The position numbers and the translations under genes were made by a program. DNA of 64,000 nucleotides from Paenibacillus endoradicis (GTDB taxonomy: Bacteria; Bacillota; Bacilli; Paenibacillales; Paenibacillaceae), in NCBI RefSeq assembly GCF_024721975.1, contig NZ_JANQBB010000009.1, forward strand, positions 1 through 64,000, written 5' to 3'. The notes under the pieces are model-generated. The model saw only the letters and a program-made list of their open reading frames with translations. It was not told the origin of the DNA and did not search any database. Below are positions 53,162-62,844 of this stretch, one piece after another; the first letter of the stretch is position 1, and each line of letters begins with the position of its first letter.

Positions 53162-53968
53162 TTATCCTTTTAAACTAGCTACAAAATCGCCGATCTGTTT
53201 CAGTCCTTCTTGCTTCGTCGCTTCATCAGCTAGCAAAGGTAAGCTATTCTCGATCGTACGAACGATTGCGCTACCTACGATAACACCATCGCATTTACCT
53301 TCGAAACGAGCAACCTGTTCACGACTAGAGATACCAAAGCCGATCGCAATTGGAACTGAAGATGCACTCTTCACTACCGCTAGAAACTCATCTATACCAG
53401 TATGGAAAGTAGCTCTCTCTCCAGTAACTCCTAATGAAGACACACAATATACAAAGCCTTTTGCATGCTGTGTAATACGAATAACCCGTTCATCTGAAGT
53501 TGGTGCAACTAAAGGTATAAGGTGAATATTATATTGCTGCGCTAATTCTCTAACTTCACCATCTTCTTCAATTGGAAGATCAGGGATAATTAGTCCACTA
53601 ATATCATTACTCTTCACAAGATCAAAAAATGGTCTAAGTCCAAATTGGAAAATAGGGTTAAAGTATGTGAACAGAATTAATGGAATTTTAACACCCTCAG
53701 CTCGCAACGTTCCACCTAGATTAATACAATCCGTCAATGTAATGTTATGCTGTAGAGCACGTTCAGAGGCACGTTGAATAACGGGACCATCTGCTAATGG
53801 ATCAGAATAAGGAACACCTAACTCTATAATGTCTGCTCCTGCTGCTTCTAATGTCTTGATAATATCGACAGTGGTTGCAATATTGGGATCGCCTACAGAA
53901 ATGAAAGGAATTAATGCAGTGTTGTTCTGCTCCTTCAATTCAGCGAATTTTTGATCGATTAAGTTCAT
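53162..53968 (-). CDS. trpA: Tryptophan synthase alpha chain
   Basis: 268-aa TIM barrel cleaving indole-glycerol phosphate to indole. Catalytic residues are in IPFISVGDPN, ELGVPYSDPLADGP (Glu and Asp) and the loop VYCVSSLGVTG. The start is the ATG after GGAGG (MNLIDQK); an extension of five codons is possible. A 210-bp repeat separates it from trpB, where the two genes normally touch. Confidence 0.95.
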   Translation of the reverse strand: MNLIDQKFAELKEQNNTALIPFISVGDPNIATTVDIIKTLEAAGADIIELGVPYSDPLADGPVIQRASERALQHNITLTDCINLGGTLRAEGVKIPLILFTYFNPIFQFGLRPFFDLVKSNDISGLIIPDLPIEEDGEVRELAQQYNIHLIPLVAPTSDERVIRITQHAKGFVYCVSSLGVTGERATFHTGIDEFLAVVKSASSVPIAIGFGISSREQVARFEGKCDGVIVGSAIVRTIENSLPLLADEATKQEGLKQIGDFVASLKG

Positions 53969-54024
53969 TTGATTTACCTCCAATAATTTTTCATTAGCTT
54001 ATTTCGCCAACTACTTTAAATGCA

Positions 54025-54235
54025 AGTTCAAAAAGCAGGCTTTTGCAAGTCGAGAAGATAAAGCTAATTTTCGGAAGGAGGAAACGCAAGTGTACATGTT
54101 TGGTACACTCGGGCCTACAATGTTTCTGCAAGAAACATACCCAGGAAGCGTATGCTAGACTTCCCAAGTTCGCTTTATGTTCGATGCCAATTAACCTGCC
54201 TGTATCACTTCATTATCAAAGTCTGCTTTTTGAAC
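54025..54235. repeat. Structured intergenic repeat, copy D inside the trp operon
   Basis: About 210 bp between AGTTCAAAAAGCAGGCTTT and AAAGTCTGCTTTTTGAAC (matching changes at the G/A positions keep the ends paired). It carries GGAGGAAACGCAAGTGTAC and the GTGTAC-N7-GTACAC hairpin, then an extra hairpin-like stretch ATGTTTCTGCAAGAAACAT not seen in other copies, which accounts for its greater length. It begins 5 bp after the trpB stop codon. Confidence 0.88.
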
Positions 54236-54240
54236 GACCC

Positions 54241-55452
54241 TTACAAATGAAAAGATCCATCGGAAGAATTACCTAAGTAGCCCATAATAGCTTCTACATC
54301 TTTGTCTCCGCGACCAGACAAACTTACTACTATCGTTTGATCTTTGCTTAACGTTGGAGCTAGCTTAATTACTTGTGCAATCGCATGAGCCGATTCTAGT
54401 GCTGGGATAATCCCTTCCGTACGAGAAAGCTCTTGCAACGCATCTAGCGCTTCTGCATCTGTAATAGGTACATACTCTGCACGACCGCTATCTTTCAAGT
54501 AAGAATGCTCAGGACCAATGCCTGGATAGTCAAGACCAGCTGAGATCGAATGAGCCGGTTGAACTTGGCCATGCTCATCTTGCAATACATAACTCATAGA
54601 ACCTTGGAATACACCGTGACGACCTTTCGTCATCGTTGCTGCATGCTCATCAGTTTCTACGCCACGTCCAGCAGCTTCTACGCCTAATAACTTAACGCCT
54701 TCATCTTGGATAAATGGATAGAAAATACCGATCGCATTACTACCACCACCGACAGCAGCAACTAGATAGTCAGGTAGTTTATTTTCGTATTTCAATATTT
54801 GCTCACGAGCTTCATCACCGATAATACGTTGGAAATCACGAACCATCATTGGATATGGATGCGGACCAGTCGCGGAACCAAGAATATAGTAAGTATCCGT
54901 GACATTGCTAACCCAATAACGAAGAGTCTCATTACAAGCATCTTTCAATGTACGAGTTCCGCTAGTTACAGGCACAACTTCAGTACCCAGTAAATTCATA
55001 CGGAAAACATTCAGTTGCTGACGCTTCATATCTTCCTCACCCATAAACACTTTACATTCAAGTCCAAGCAAAGCAGCTACTGTAGCAGAAGCAACTCCAT
55101 GTTGTCCCGCTCCAGTTTCAGCAATGATCTTCGTTTTGCCCATACGTTTAGCAAGCAATCCTTGTGCAATTGCATTATTAATTTTATGAGCACCTGTATG
55201 GTTCAAATCTTCACGTTTCAAGTAAATTTTTGCTCCACCAAGTTTTTCAGTTAAGTTTGGAGCGTAATATAATGACGTCGGACGACCTGAGTAACGATAT
55301 AGTAAATCAAGTATCTCCGCCTGGAATTCTGGATCTTTGGAATAGTGAAGATAAGCTTCCTCTAATTCTAACAATGCATTCATTAATGTTTCAGGAACAT
55401 ATCTGCCCCCGAATGGCCCAAAGCGACCGTTGGAATCTGGAACTTGTGTCAT
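54241..55452 (-). CDS. trpB: Tryptophan synthase beta chain
   Basis: 403-aa PLP enzyme joining indole and serine. PLP lysine in [13 protein letters not shown], catalytic Glu in GAGQHGVA, phosphate loop [14 protein letters not shown]. Family length is about 400. Its ATG overlaps the trpF stop. Followed directly by repeat copy D. Confidence 0.97.
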   Translation of the reverse strand: MTQVPDSNGRFGPFGGRYVPETLMNALLELEEAYLHYSKDPEFQAEILDLLYRYSGRPTSLYYAPNLTEKLGGAKIYLKREDLNHTGAHKINNAIAQGLLAKRMGKTKIIAETGAGQHGVASATVAALLGLECKVFMGEEDMKRQQLNVFRMNLLGTEVVPVTSGTRTLKDACNETLRYWVSNVTDTYYILGSATGPHPYPMMVRDFQRIIGDEAREQILKYENKLPDYLVAAVGGGSNAIGIFYPFIQDEGVKLLGVEAAGRGVETDEHAATMTKGRHGVFQGSMSYVLQDEHGQVQPAHSISAGLDYPGIGPEHSYLKDSGRAEYVPITDAEALDALQELSRTEGIIPALESAHAIAQVIKLAPTLSKDQTIVVSLSGRGDKDVEAIMGYLGNSSDGSFHL

Positions 55453-56150
55453 GCCTCTATCACCTTTCTGACAAACTCATTTATTTTGTGCAAATCTTTC
55501 ATTCCATCTGATTCTACACCACTAGAAACATCAATTCCATCGCAGTGATAACTTGTAATTAAATCTACTACATTGCCTGCATGTAATCCACCTGCAACAT
55601 ATAGTGGCAATTCAAACTGATCTGCAACTGCTCGATATGCTGCAATAGCTTCCCAATTGAATGGTTTACCTGTCCCTCCACCGGGAGCATCTATTAGAAT
55701 ACTCTCAACATATGGAAGAAATGGAGTCAATTCATCTCTAATTTGTTGCTCCATTTGACTATGATGATCACGTTGCTTGTCGATTGAAATTACTTTCCAC
55801 AATGCTACATTGGGAAAAGCTTCATGTAACTGACTATAGTATTGCGCATCCTCATTACCATGCAATTGCACGACATCAAGTGGAACATTTTGTAGTAACG
55901 CAGTCATTTCTTCAAGCGGATGATTGACGAAGACACCTACAGCACGAACTTTCGCTCCACTTAGCCGATGAATAGCAGCCACTAGTTGCTCAGCTTGAGC
56001 TGGTGTAACTTGACGTTTACTCGGAGCAAATAATAACCCTACTTCTTGAATCGGTAATCCTTCCATCGCCTCTATAGTTGCAACATCGCGTAAACCACAA
56101 ATTTTGATACGCGGTTTAATAGATAATGACTCTAATATTTCTTTATTCAT
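55449..56150 (-). CDS. trpF: Phosphoribosylanthranilate isomerase
   Basis: 233-aa TIM barrel. Catalytic Cys in IKICGLR, catalytic Asp in [15 protein letters not shown], and phosphate loop [11 protein letters not shown] and [10 protein letters not shown]. Overlaps trpC by four bases. Confidence 0.95.
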   Translation of the reverse strand: MNKEILESLSIKPRIKICGLRDVATIEAMEGLPIQEVGLLFAPSKRQVTPAQAEQLVAAIHRLSGAKVRAVGVFVNHPLEEMTALLQNVPLDVVQLHGNEDAQYYSQLHEAFPNVALWKVISIDKQRDHHSQMEQQIRDELTPFLPYVESILIDAPGGGTGKPFNWEAIAAYRAVADQFELPLYVAGGLHAGNVVDLITSYHCDGIDVSSGVESDGMKDLHKINEFVRKVIEA

Positions 56151-56947
56151 ACTTTTGTAACCTGTCCCATTAACTGCTCAATCGCTTGACCAACATCACC
56201 TTGACGCATGAAATGCTCACCGATCAGTAATCCTTGTGCACCTACAGATCGTACATACTCATAATCTTCTTGACTCAGTATTCCGCTCTCACTAATGTTC
56301 AGAACATGCTCTGGCATCATACCGATCAATTGCTCTGTAGTCTCAAGTTTTGTTTCAAATGTGTGTAAATTGCGATTATTAACACCGATCAATGTTGCCT
56401 TATTCAATTTCAGTACTCGTTCTAACTCCGATGCATCATGAACTTCAACAAGAACGTCCATTCCTAACTTTTTCGCAAGATCGTGGAATTCGCCTAGCTG
56501 CTCATCACTCAAAATAGCTACAATTAGTAAAATACAGTCTGCACCAATTGCTCTTGCTTCATAAATTTGACGGTAATCAATAATAAAGTCCTTGCGCAGT
56601 AACGGAAGCTTCACCGCTTCTGAGATGCTTTTCAAATAGTCATTAGATCCTTGAAAATAATCCACGTCAGTCAAGACAGATAGACAATCTGCTCCAGCTG
56701 CCTCATAAGCGAGTGCAAGTTCTACGGGATGGAAATCTTCACGTATTAACCCTTTAGACGGAGATGCTTTTTTCACTTCAGCAATTAACGCTAAGTCCCG
56801 ATTACGACCCCCTGCACGTAAAGCTTTCTCGAAACCACGGCATGGAGGAAGTGTAGCTATATGTTGCTCATATTCTTTTATATTGAACTTTTCTGCTAAC
56901 TGCTGTACTTCAACTTTTTTCGTATCGACGATTTTATTAAGAAACAT
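56147..56947 (-). CDS. trpC: Indole-3-glycerol phosphate synthase
   Basis: 266-aa TIM barrel. Motifs LIAEVKKASPSKG, LLRKDFIIDYRQIYEARAIG, GVNNRNLHTF and ISESGI. Overlaps trpD by 11 bp. Confidence 0.96.
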   Translation of the reverse strand: MFLNKIVDTKKVEVQQLAEKFNIKEYEQHIATLPPCRGFEKALRAGGRNRDLALIAEVKKASPSKGLIREDFHPVELALAYEAAGADCLSVLTDVDYFQGSNDYLKSISEAVKLPLLRKDFIIDYRQIYEARAIGADCILLIVAILSDEQLGEFHDLAKKLGMDVLVEVHDASELERVLKLNKATLIGVNNRNLHTFETKLETTEQLIGMMPEHVLNISESGILSQEDYEYVRSVGAQGLLIGEHFMRQGDVGQAIEQLMGQVTKV

Positions 56948-57986
56948 AATTTAATTCTCCTGTCTTTTGAATAAGCTGATCTAGCTTCATAGCAGCTTTT
57001 CCAGAATCAATGATCTCTGCTGCGATTTTCACACCTTCAACATGAGTATTTGATAGACCACCAAGGTAGATACATGCTCCAGCATTTGCTAACACGATAT
57101 CACGATAACCATCAAGGCGTGTTCCATCGAATATTTCTCGAATGATCTGAGCATTTTGAGCTGGCTCCCCTCCAAGTACATCGGAAAGAGGACGAGTAAC
57201 TAATCCTAATTGTTCTGGTGAAATATGATAAGTGGTCACAATACCATCTTTCAATTCAGATACTTTCGTTGCTGATGAAATACTAATCTCATCTAATCCA
57301 TCAAAGCTGCTTACAACTAGTGCACGCGTAATCCCCAGCTCACGCAATACTTCTGCTATAACCTCCGTCTTACTTGCATCATAAAGACCTAGTAATTGAC
57401 GATCAGCTCCAGCAGGATTCGTGAGCGGACCTAACATATTGAATATCGTTCTAGTTCCGATTTCTTTCCGTGGGCCGGCTGCGTGCTTTAATGAAGGATG
57501 ATAAAGTTGAGCGAACATAAAGCAGATGCCTACTTCATCAAGACAAGTTTTAGCTTGCTCTGGCGTAACATTAATATTAACACCGAGTGCTTCAAGCACA
57601 TCCGCACTACCGGATTTTCCTGACATTGCACGATTTCCATGTTTTGCAACAGTAATTCCAGCAGCTGCTGCAATAAGTGAAGATGCTGTAGAAATATTGA
57701 ATTTACTTATTCCCGATCCACCTGTACCACATGTATCAAGTAATCCACTTTGATGACTGTCGACATGATTAGAAAAGCTACGCATCACTTCGGCTAGCCC
57801 AGTAATTTCCTCTTTCGTTTCACCTTTCATTCTCAAAGCAATCGCTACAGCTCCGATTTGCGCAGATGTTGCTTCTCCGTTCATAATTTTGGTCATAACG
57901 GACTGTGCTTCTGCTCTTGTAAGATCATTGCTAGACACTAACTTAGCTATCGCCTGTTGCATACTTATTGATTCGCTCATATTCAT
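56937..57986 (-). CDS. trpD: Anthranilate phosphoribosyltransferase
   Basis: 349-aa nucleoside phosphorylase-type transferase. PRPP-binding DTCGTGGSG and HGNRAMSGKSGSADVLE, then FAQLYHPSLKHAAGPRKEIG. The start ATG is 5 nt after AGGAGGG. Follows trpE after 10 bp. No trpG is present in the operon, as in Bacillus where PabA serves both pathways. Confidence 0.96.
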   Translation of the reverse strand: MNMSESISMQQAIAKLVSSNDLTRAEAQSVMTKIMNGEATSAQIGAVAIALRMKGETKEEITGLAEVMRSFSNHVDSHQSGLLDTCGTGGSGISKFNISTASSLIAAAAGITVAKHGNRAMSGKSGSADVLEALGVNINVTPEQAKTCLDEVGICFMFAQLYHPSLKHAAGPRKEIGTRTIFNMLGPLTNPAGADRQLLGLYDASKTEVIAEVLRELGITRALVVSSFDGLDEISISSATKVSELKDGIVTTYHISPEQLGLVTRPLSDVLGGEPAQNAQIIREIFDGTRLDGYRDIVLANAGACIYLGGLSNTHVEGVKIAAEIIDSGKAAMKLDQLIQKTGELNYVS

Positions 57987-57996
57987 CTATCCCTCC

Positions 57997-59544
57997 TTAA
58001 TTTAACACTTCATAATCAGTATTAATGGATGTTTTCAATTGCTCTTTATGCGTACCAAACATTTGCTCAGCAGCGCGAATCGCTTTCAAACTTGCTTTTG
58101 CTTTATTCACGGTTTCCATATATTCACTTTCAGGATTAGAATCCCATACAATGCCTGCACCGCTCTGTACGTAAGCTCGATTATTTTGGAAAATAATTGT
58201 ACGAATCGTAATACAAGTGTCCATAGAACCACCGAAGCCAAGGTAGCCAATCGCTCCAGCATAAGCACCACGTGCTTCATTTTCTAACTCAGCAATAATT
58301 TGCATCGCACGTAATTTCGGTGCTCCTGATACAGTTCCAGCCGGTAAACAAGATATAAATGCATCAAAGAAATCTTTATCTTCACGCAACTGTCCAGACA
58401 CATTTGATACGATGTGCATGACATGAGAATATCGTTCAACCTCCATAAATGTATCACAACGTACTGAGCCGAACTCAGATACCCGCCCAATATCATTACG
58501 ACCTAGATCGACTAACATCAAATGTTCCGCTTTCTCTTTCTCATCAGCAAGTAGTTCTTGTTCAAGACGTTTATCTTCTTCAACTGTTGCACCACGCGGA
58601 CGAGTTCCTGCTATTGGACGAGTTTCTACTTTTCCATTATTAACTTTCACTAAAGCTTCTGGAGAAGTTCCAACGATGACTTGTTCACCCATTTTCAAGT
58701 AGTACATATATGGGGATGGATTCATGACACGTAACACACGGTATACATGAAGCGGATCAACCGTTGTTTCAATGCTGAAACGTTGCGAAAGCACGACTTG
58801 GAATATATCACCAGCGCGAATATATTCTTTCGCTTGATGGATATTATCTATAAACTTTTCTTTAGTAATATTCGATTCTACTTCTCCTAGATCTGGATCT
58901 AAATCCATAGAACCTCTAGGAATATCAGTAGCTACGTTCACTTGACTAATTTCTTCAATCATCGCTTCAATTCTGCTAAGTGTTTGCTCATAGGCTTGTT
59001 CAATTTGTGTATCTGTTGATCCTTCTTCAATATGAACATTGCTAACTAATAACAATTGTTGCTTTAAATGATCAAATACGATGACTTGATCGCAGAACAT
59101 AAATTGAATATCGTTCATGTTGAGATCATCAACACGGTGAGCAGGTAATTTCTCATAGTATTGTAATAGATCATATCCAAAAAATCCGATAGCTCCACCT
59201 GTAAATGGAGGAAGATCAGTATTGGCAGGAGTACGGAATGAACGTAACTTCGCTTTCAATAGCTCAATAGGTTTATCTGAAAGAATTGTCTTAATTCCAT
59301 TTTGCTCGAAAACCATCTCTCCATGTTTTCCATATAGCATCAAGAAAGGATCTGTTCCAATAAACGAATATCTAGCCCATTTGGCACCGCCTTCTACACT
59401 CTCAAGTAAGAAAGCGTGCTCTTTTTTAGCAAAATGCTTAAACAATCGAATAGGAGTCTCCGTATCAGCCATCACCCGACGTACGATAGGAATTAGATTA
59501 TATTGACTAGCTAATGAAATAACTTGTTGCAATTCAGTAGACAT
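57997..59544 (-). CDS. trpE: Anthranilate synthase component I
   Basis: 515-aa chorismate-using enzyme. N-terminal tryptophan-feedback domain, then chorismate-binding domain with YMYYLKMGEQVIVGTSPE, RPIAGTRPRGAT, DLGRNDIGRV and PAGTVSGAPKLRAM. Family length is about 510. The start is placed at ATG (MSTELQQ); an in-frame GTG lies five codons earlier and neither has a strong ribosome site. Controlled by the upstream TRAP-type leader. Confidence 0.95.
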   Translation of the reverse strand: MSTELQQVISLASQYNLIPIVRRVMADTETPIRLFKHFAKKEHAFLLESVEGGAKWARYSFIGTDPFLMLYGKHGEMVFEQNGIKTILSDKPIELLKAKLRSFRTPANTDLPPFTGGAIGFFGYDLLQYYEKLPAHRVDDLNMNDIQFMFCDQVIVFDHLKQQLLLVSNVHIEEGSTDTQIEQAYEQTLSRIEAMIEEISQVNVATDIPRGSMDLDPDLGEVESNITKEKFIDNIHQAKEYIRAGDIFQVVLSQRFSIETTVDPLHVYRVLRVMNPSPYMYYLKMGEQVIVGTSPEALVKVNNGKVETRPIAGTRPRGATVEEDKRLEQELLADEKEKAEHLMLVDLGRNDIGRVSEFGSVRCDTFMEVERYSHVMHIVSNVSGQLREDKDFFDAFISCLPAGTVSGAPKLRAMQIIAELENEARGAYAGAIGYLGFGGSMDTCITIRTIIFQNNRAYVQSGAGIVWDSNPESEYMETVNKAKASLKAIRAAEQMFGTHKEQLKTSINTDYEVLN

Positions 59545-59613
59545 ACTCTTCACTCTCACTTTCTAAGGCATGAGCCCAATCAATTTTGGATATGAAGACA
59601 GGGTGTAACTATC

Positions 59614-59644
59614 AAAAAAGGCCCCTGCTATCAGAGCAGGGACC
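59614..59644 (-). terminator. trp leader terminator (attenuator)
   Basis: On minus, GGTCCCTGCT-CTGAT-AGCAGGGGCC (one mismatch in a 10-bp stem) runs into six T, about 70 nt before the trpE start. The only gene upstream on this transcript is the leader itself, so it works as an attenuator. Confidence 0.85.
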
Positions 59645-59760
59645 ATCGAAATTAAGTATGAAATAGAAATAAGCAATGAACCACAGACGATCGTTCATAC
59701 AATTTAACAACAGCTCTCTGTTATTACAATTGTTACAACTCATCTGAGTTAATGTTATCT

Positions 59761-59819
59761 CTTGAACTCATCTCATCTCTTCTCGATAAAACCTATCTCA
59801 TCTAAACTCTTCTCATCTA
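59761..59819 (-). promoter_or_regulatory. TRAP (MtrB)-type binding array in the trp leader
   Basis: On minus, eleven GAG/UAG triplets lie within about 60 nt: UAG-GAG-GAG-UAG-GAG-UAG, an 8-nt gap, GAG-GAG-GAG-GAG, a 5-nt gap, GAG, mostly separated by two bases (AU, AA, UU). B. subtilis TRAP, an 11-mer, wraps 11 such triplets when tryptophan is bound. A further GAUGAG lies about 20 nt downstream. Confidence 0.8.
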
Positions 59820-59825
59820 CGTACT

Positions 59826-59855
59826 ACTATATCCCAATAAATATTATGATGTCAA
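59826..59855 (-). promoter_or_regulatory. trp operon promoter
   Basis: On minus, TTGACA (59850-59855), 18-nt spacer, TATAGT (59826-59831). It follows the aroH stop codon (59861) by a few bases, as in B. subtilis where the trp promoter lies at the end of aroH. The start would be near 59819, just before the first triplet of the array. Confidence 0.8.
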
Positions 59856-59860
59856 TGCTC

Positions 59861-60232
59861 TTATTTTTGAGCTAAATCTGGACGGAGCGCAATCGCTCCA
59901 CCTTTGTAAACATGATTAATATCTGCTTGAGTTTTGTCCGTATTGACTAGAACCATTAATCGCACGCATTTTTCTAGACTGCCTTTAACAGGAACTTCTA
60001 GTGCACACATCTGTGGAACTAACTCCCAACCTGGTAGTTGGCGGATAGCCTGTGCAGGGAATGCTTGATCAAGATCTTGCGTAACTGTAATAAATACGCA
60101 AGAAATATCTGCTGGGTTTACATTGTTTTGACTAACGATATCATGAACCATCTCAACCGTAACTTCTTTAATAAGTGCTGCATCATTATATTCTACTGTA
60201 GCTGCACCTCGAATTCCACGTACATTCATCAT
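59861..60232 (-). CDS. aroH: Chorismate mutase, AroH type
   Basis: 123-aa trimeric chorismate mutase, chorismate to prephenate. Begins MMNVRGIRGAATVEYN, as in B. subtilis AroH (MMIRGIRGATTV), with catalytic Arg near the start, CVFITVTQDLDQAFPAQA and ALEVPVKGSLEKCVRLMV. The start is the ATG pair after AGGAGG; an upstream frame extension is rejected. Confidence 0.95.
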   Translation of the reverse strand: MMNVRGIRGAATVEYNDAALIKEVTVEMVHDIVSQNNVNPADISCVFITVTQDLDQAFPAQAIRQLPGWELVPQMCALEVPVKGSLEKCVRLMVLVNTDKTQADINHVYKGGAIALRPDLAQK

Positions 60233-60240
60233 AAGTCCTC

Positions 60241-61326
60241 CTACTTCAATTCCTCGATAATTTCGCGTACCCATTCTATTGGTACGTTAGGTTTAATTTC
60301 TACTGTACCAATTTCATTTGGCACAACGAACACTGTTGTTCCTTCAGAAAACTTCTTATCATGCATCATTGCAGCTAATATATCATCAGTACTATATTTG
60401 CTAGCAATAGATGTTGGTAAACCACAGCTTTCAAGCGCTAAAGTCGTAACGCGTAGAAGTTCTTCTGATGCTCCATAACGGACACCTAGTTTTGCTGAAC
60501 CAATCATGCCAATACTTATCGCTTCACCATGCATTAGCTCGCCGTAACCTGCTACCGCCTCAAGTGCATGTCCAATAGTATGACCCAGATTAAGTATGGC
60601 ACGTAAGCTATTTTCTTTCTCATCTTGAGAAACAACTTGAGCCTTCACGCTACATCCTTTATAGAGCGCATAACCAAGACTTTCCGGATCTTTCGATACT
60701 AATCTATCAGCATGTTCGATACACCAATCTACGAACTCGGCATCCCAGATTAAACCATGCTTAACTACTTCTGCTAATCCTGATTTCACATCACGATCTG
60801 GTAAGCTCTGCAATGTGTTCAAATCATATAACACGAATTCTGGTTGATGAAAAGCACCGATAATGTTTTTCGCTAGCGGATGATTAACTGCTACTTTACC
60901 ACCCACACTACTATCATGAGCTAAAATCGTTGTCGGGATTTGGACGAATTTCACGCCTCGCATATAAGATGCTGCTACATAACCAGCTAGATCTCCAACT
61001 ACGCCACCACCAAGTGCTACGATTGCAGACTTACGATCAAGTCCACCTTCTAAAGCAACTTTAACTAACAATTCAAGATTAGCTAGAGACTTAGACTGTT
61101 CTCCAGCTGCTACTACCGCTGTTACAACGTTGAAACCATCTTCTCTTAGCGATTGTGCTAATTGATCAAGATATTTTGGGGCTACATTCTCATCAGTTAC
61201 GATCATCACTGGTGATTTTTTACTAATACCATGATTCGAGAAATAAGTAGCAACCATGTCAAGCAAGCCTGATCCGATGTAGATTGGATAAGAGCGGTCA
61301 CCAAGTTCAACCATTAATTTATGCAT
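60241..61326 (-). CDS. aroB: 3-dehydroquinate synthase
   Basis: 361-aa NAD- and metal-dependent enzyme of the shikimate pathway. Motifs: GGGVVGDLAGYVAASYMRG, IPTTILAHDSSVGGKVAVNH, LAEVVKHG and NLGHTIGHALE (metal His). The start is ATG after GGAGAG. Follows aroF by one base. Confidence 0.96.
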   Translation of the reverse strand: MHKLMVELGDRSYPIYIGSGLLDMVATYFSNHGISKKSPVMIVTDENVAPKYLDQLAQSLREDGFNVVTAVVAAGEQSKSLANLELLVKVALEGGLDRKSAIVALGGGVVGDLAGYVAASYMRGVKFVQIPTTILAHDSSVGGKVAVNHPLAKNIIGAFHQPEFVLYDLNTLQSLPDRDVKSGLAEVVKHGLIWDAEFVDWCIEHADRLVSKDPESLGYALYKGCSVKAQVVSQDEKENSLRAILNLGHTIGHALEAVAGYGELMHGEAISIGMIGSAKLGVRYGASEELLRVTTLALESCGLPTSIASKYSTDDILAAMMHDKKFSEGTTVFVVPNEIGTVEIKPNVPIEWVREIIEELK

Positions 61327-61327
61327 A

Positions 61328-62500
61328 TTAGTATCTCTCCAATTGTTCTTTATAGCTATTATAATTGGCATGAATCTCTTCGATAGAGTCTCCGCCGAAT
61401 TTTTCTAGAAAAGCACGAGCGACTTCCCAAGCAACCACATGCTCCATGACTACACTTGCAGCAGGAACGGCACAGCTATCAGAACGCTCGACTTGCGCAG
61501 TAAATTGTTCTTTTGTATCAATATCAATGCTTCGAAGAGGCTTATACAATGTTGGTATCGGCTTCATTACACCTCTAACAACGATTTGCTCACCATTTGT
61601 CATACCGCCTTCAAATCCACCAAGTCGATTTGTTGCACGATGGTAACCTCTTTCAGCAGTATATAGTATTTCATCATGTACTTGCGAACCACGAATTTTC
61701 GCAGCCTCAAATCCAATGCCGATTTCCACACCTTTAAATGCATTAATAGAAACGACTGCTTGTGCGATTCTTGCATCTAGCTTGCGATCATACTGAACAT
61801 GACTTCCTAGTCCAATAGGAACACCTTCAATAATACACTCCACGATTCCACCGATAGAATCGCCTTCTTGCTTAATTTGATCGATATAAGCGGTCATTTT
61901 TTCTTCTGTTGCTTTATCCACGACGCGGACCGAAGATTCTTCTGTTAAAGCAATCAATTCGTCTACTGGAAGTTGATTAGGTGGAGCTTCAATTTCACCG
62001 ATTCGAATAACTTGTCCAGCTACTTTAATACCGAATTCAGCAAGAAATTGTCGCGCAACTGCACCCACTGCAACACGAGCGGCTGTTTCACGAGCACTAG
62101 AACGTTCAAGAATATTACGAAGATCATGTTGATTGTATTTCAGACCACCGTTCAGATCAGCATGTCCAGGGCGCGGACGATGAACACGACGTTTTGTTTC
62201 ATCGTTACCTTCAATGGGTTCAATGTTCATCACTTTAGTCCAATGTGTCCAGTCATTATTGGCAACGACAATCGCGATTGGAGCACCTGTAGTTTTACCA
62301 TGACGCACACCACCAACAATATTAGCTGTATCTTTTTCGATTTGCATACGGCGACCACGTCCATGACCTTTTTGACGACGTTGCAATTGAAAATTCAATT
62401 CCTCGAAATCAAGATTCAAATTGCTTGGCAGTCCTTCTATAATCGTAGTCAATTGAGGCCCGTGGGTTTCCCCAGCTGTCAAATATCGTAAACTCAACAT
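61328..62500 (-). CDS. aroF: Chorismate synthase
   Basis: 390-aa FMN-dependent enzyme converting EPSP to chorismate (aroF in Bacillus, aroC in E. coli). Signatures: [46 protein letters not shown] and [13 protein letters not shown]. The start is ATG after AAAGGGGG; the longer frame to 62554 is rejected because it overlaps the promoter region. Confidence 0.97.
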   Translation of the reverse strand: MLSLRYLTAGETHGPQLTTIIEGLPSNLNLDFEELNFQLQRRQKGHGRGRRMQIEKDTANIVGGVRHGKTTGAPIAIVVANNDWTHWTKVMNIEPIEGNDETKRRVHRPRPGHADLNGGLKYNQHDLRNILERSSARETAARVAVGAVARQFLAEFGIKVAGQVIRIGEIEAPPNQLPVDELIALTEESSVRVVDKATEEKMTAYIDQIKQEGDSIGGIVECIIEGVPIGLGSHVQYDRKLDARIAQAVVSINAFKGVEIGIGFEAAKIRGSQVHDEILYTAERGYHRATNRLGGFEGGMTNGEQIVVRGVMKPIPTLYKPLRSIDIDTKEQFTAQVERSDSCAVPAASVVMEHVVAWEVARAFLEKFGGDSIEEIHANYNSYKEQLERY

Positions 62501-62562
62501 TAGTTCCCCCTTTACAAGCAGAACTTCCTGCTCTCCGTTTAATGCCGTAAACATCTTTGCTC

Positions 62563-62591
62563 ATTATAGTACAGCACTGCTAGTTTGACAA
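62563..62591 (-). promoter_or_regulatory. aroF-aroB-aroH promoter
   Basis: On minus, TTGTCA (62586-62591), a 17-nt spacer and TATAAT (62563-62568), about 65 nt before the aroF start. The remainder of the 62592-62768 gap shows nothing else. Confidence 0.75.
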
Positions 62592-62769
62592 GAAAGCGTA
62601 TAGCTTAATAGATAACTATTACGATATTAATAAGCAACAATACGAAGTTAAAAGCTGTATCTTATTTATATTCCAAGAGTAAAAAATACAAAGCACTACA
62701 TAAAGCTGAAAGTACCTACGAATAGTGTTAACACCAATCATAAACATAACTATATCTAGATTAACATAC

Positions 62770-62817
62770 AAAAAGTGAGTGAAAGGCTCTATTATAAGAA
62801 CCTCTCACTCACTTTTT
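62770..62817 (-). terminator. Terminator after cheR
   Basis: AAAAAGTGAGTGAAAGG and CCTCTCACTCACTTTTT form a 17-bp stem with one mismatch or wobble; on minus the 3' arm ends in T5. It lies about 30 nt after the cheR stop. Confidence 0.8.
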
Positions 62818-62844
62818 AATCTAATAGTATAAGTGCTAATACAA

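Noticed and set aside
59560..59860. T-box riboswitch in the trp leader
   Set aside because: No T-box sequence (AGGGTGGNACCGCG) is present; the triplet array explains the leader better.
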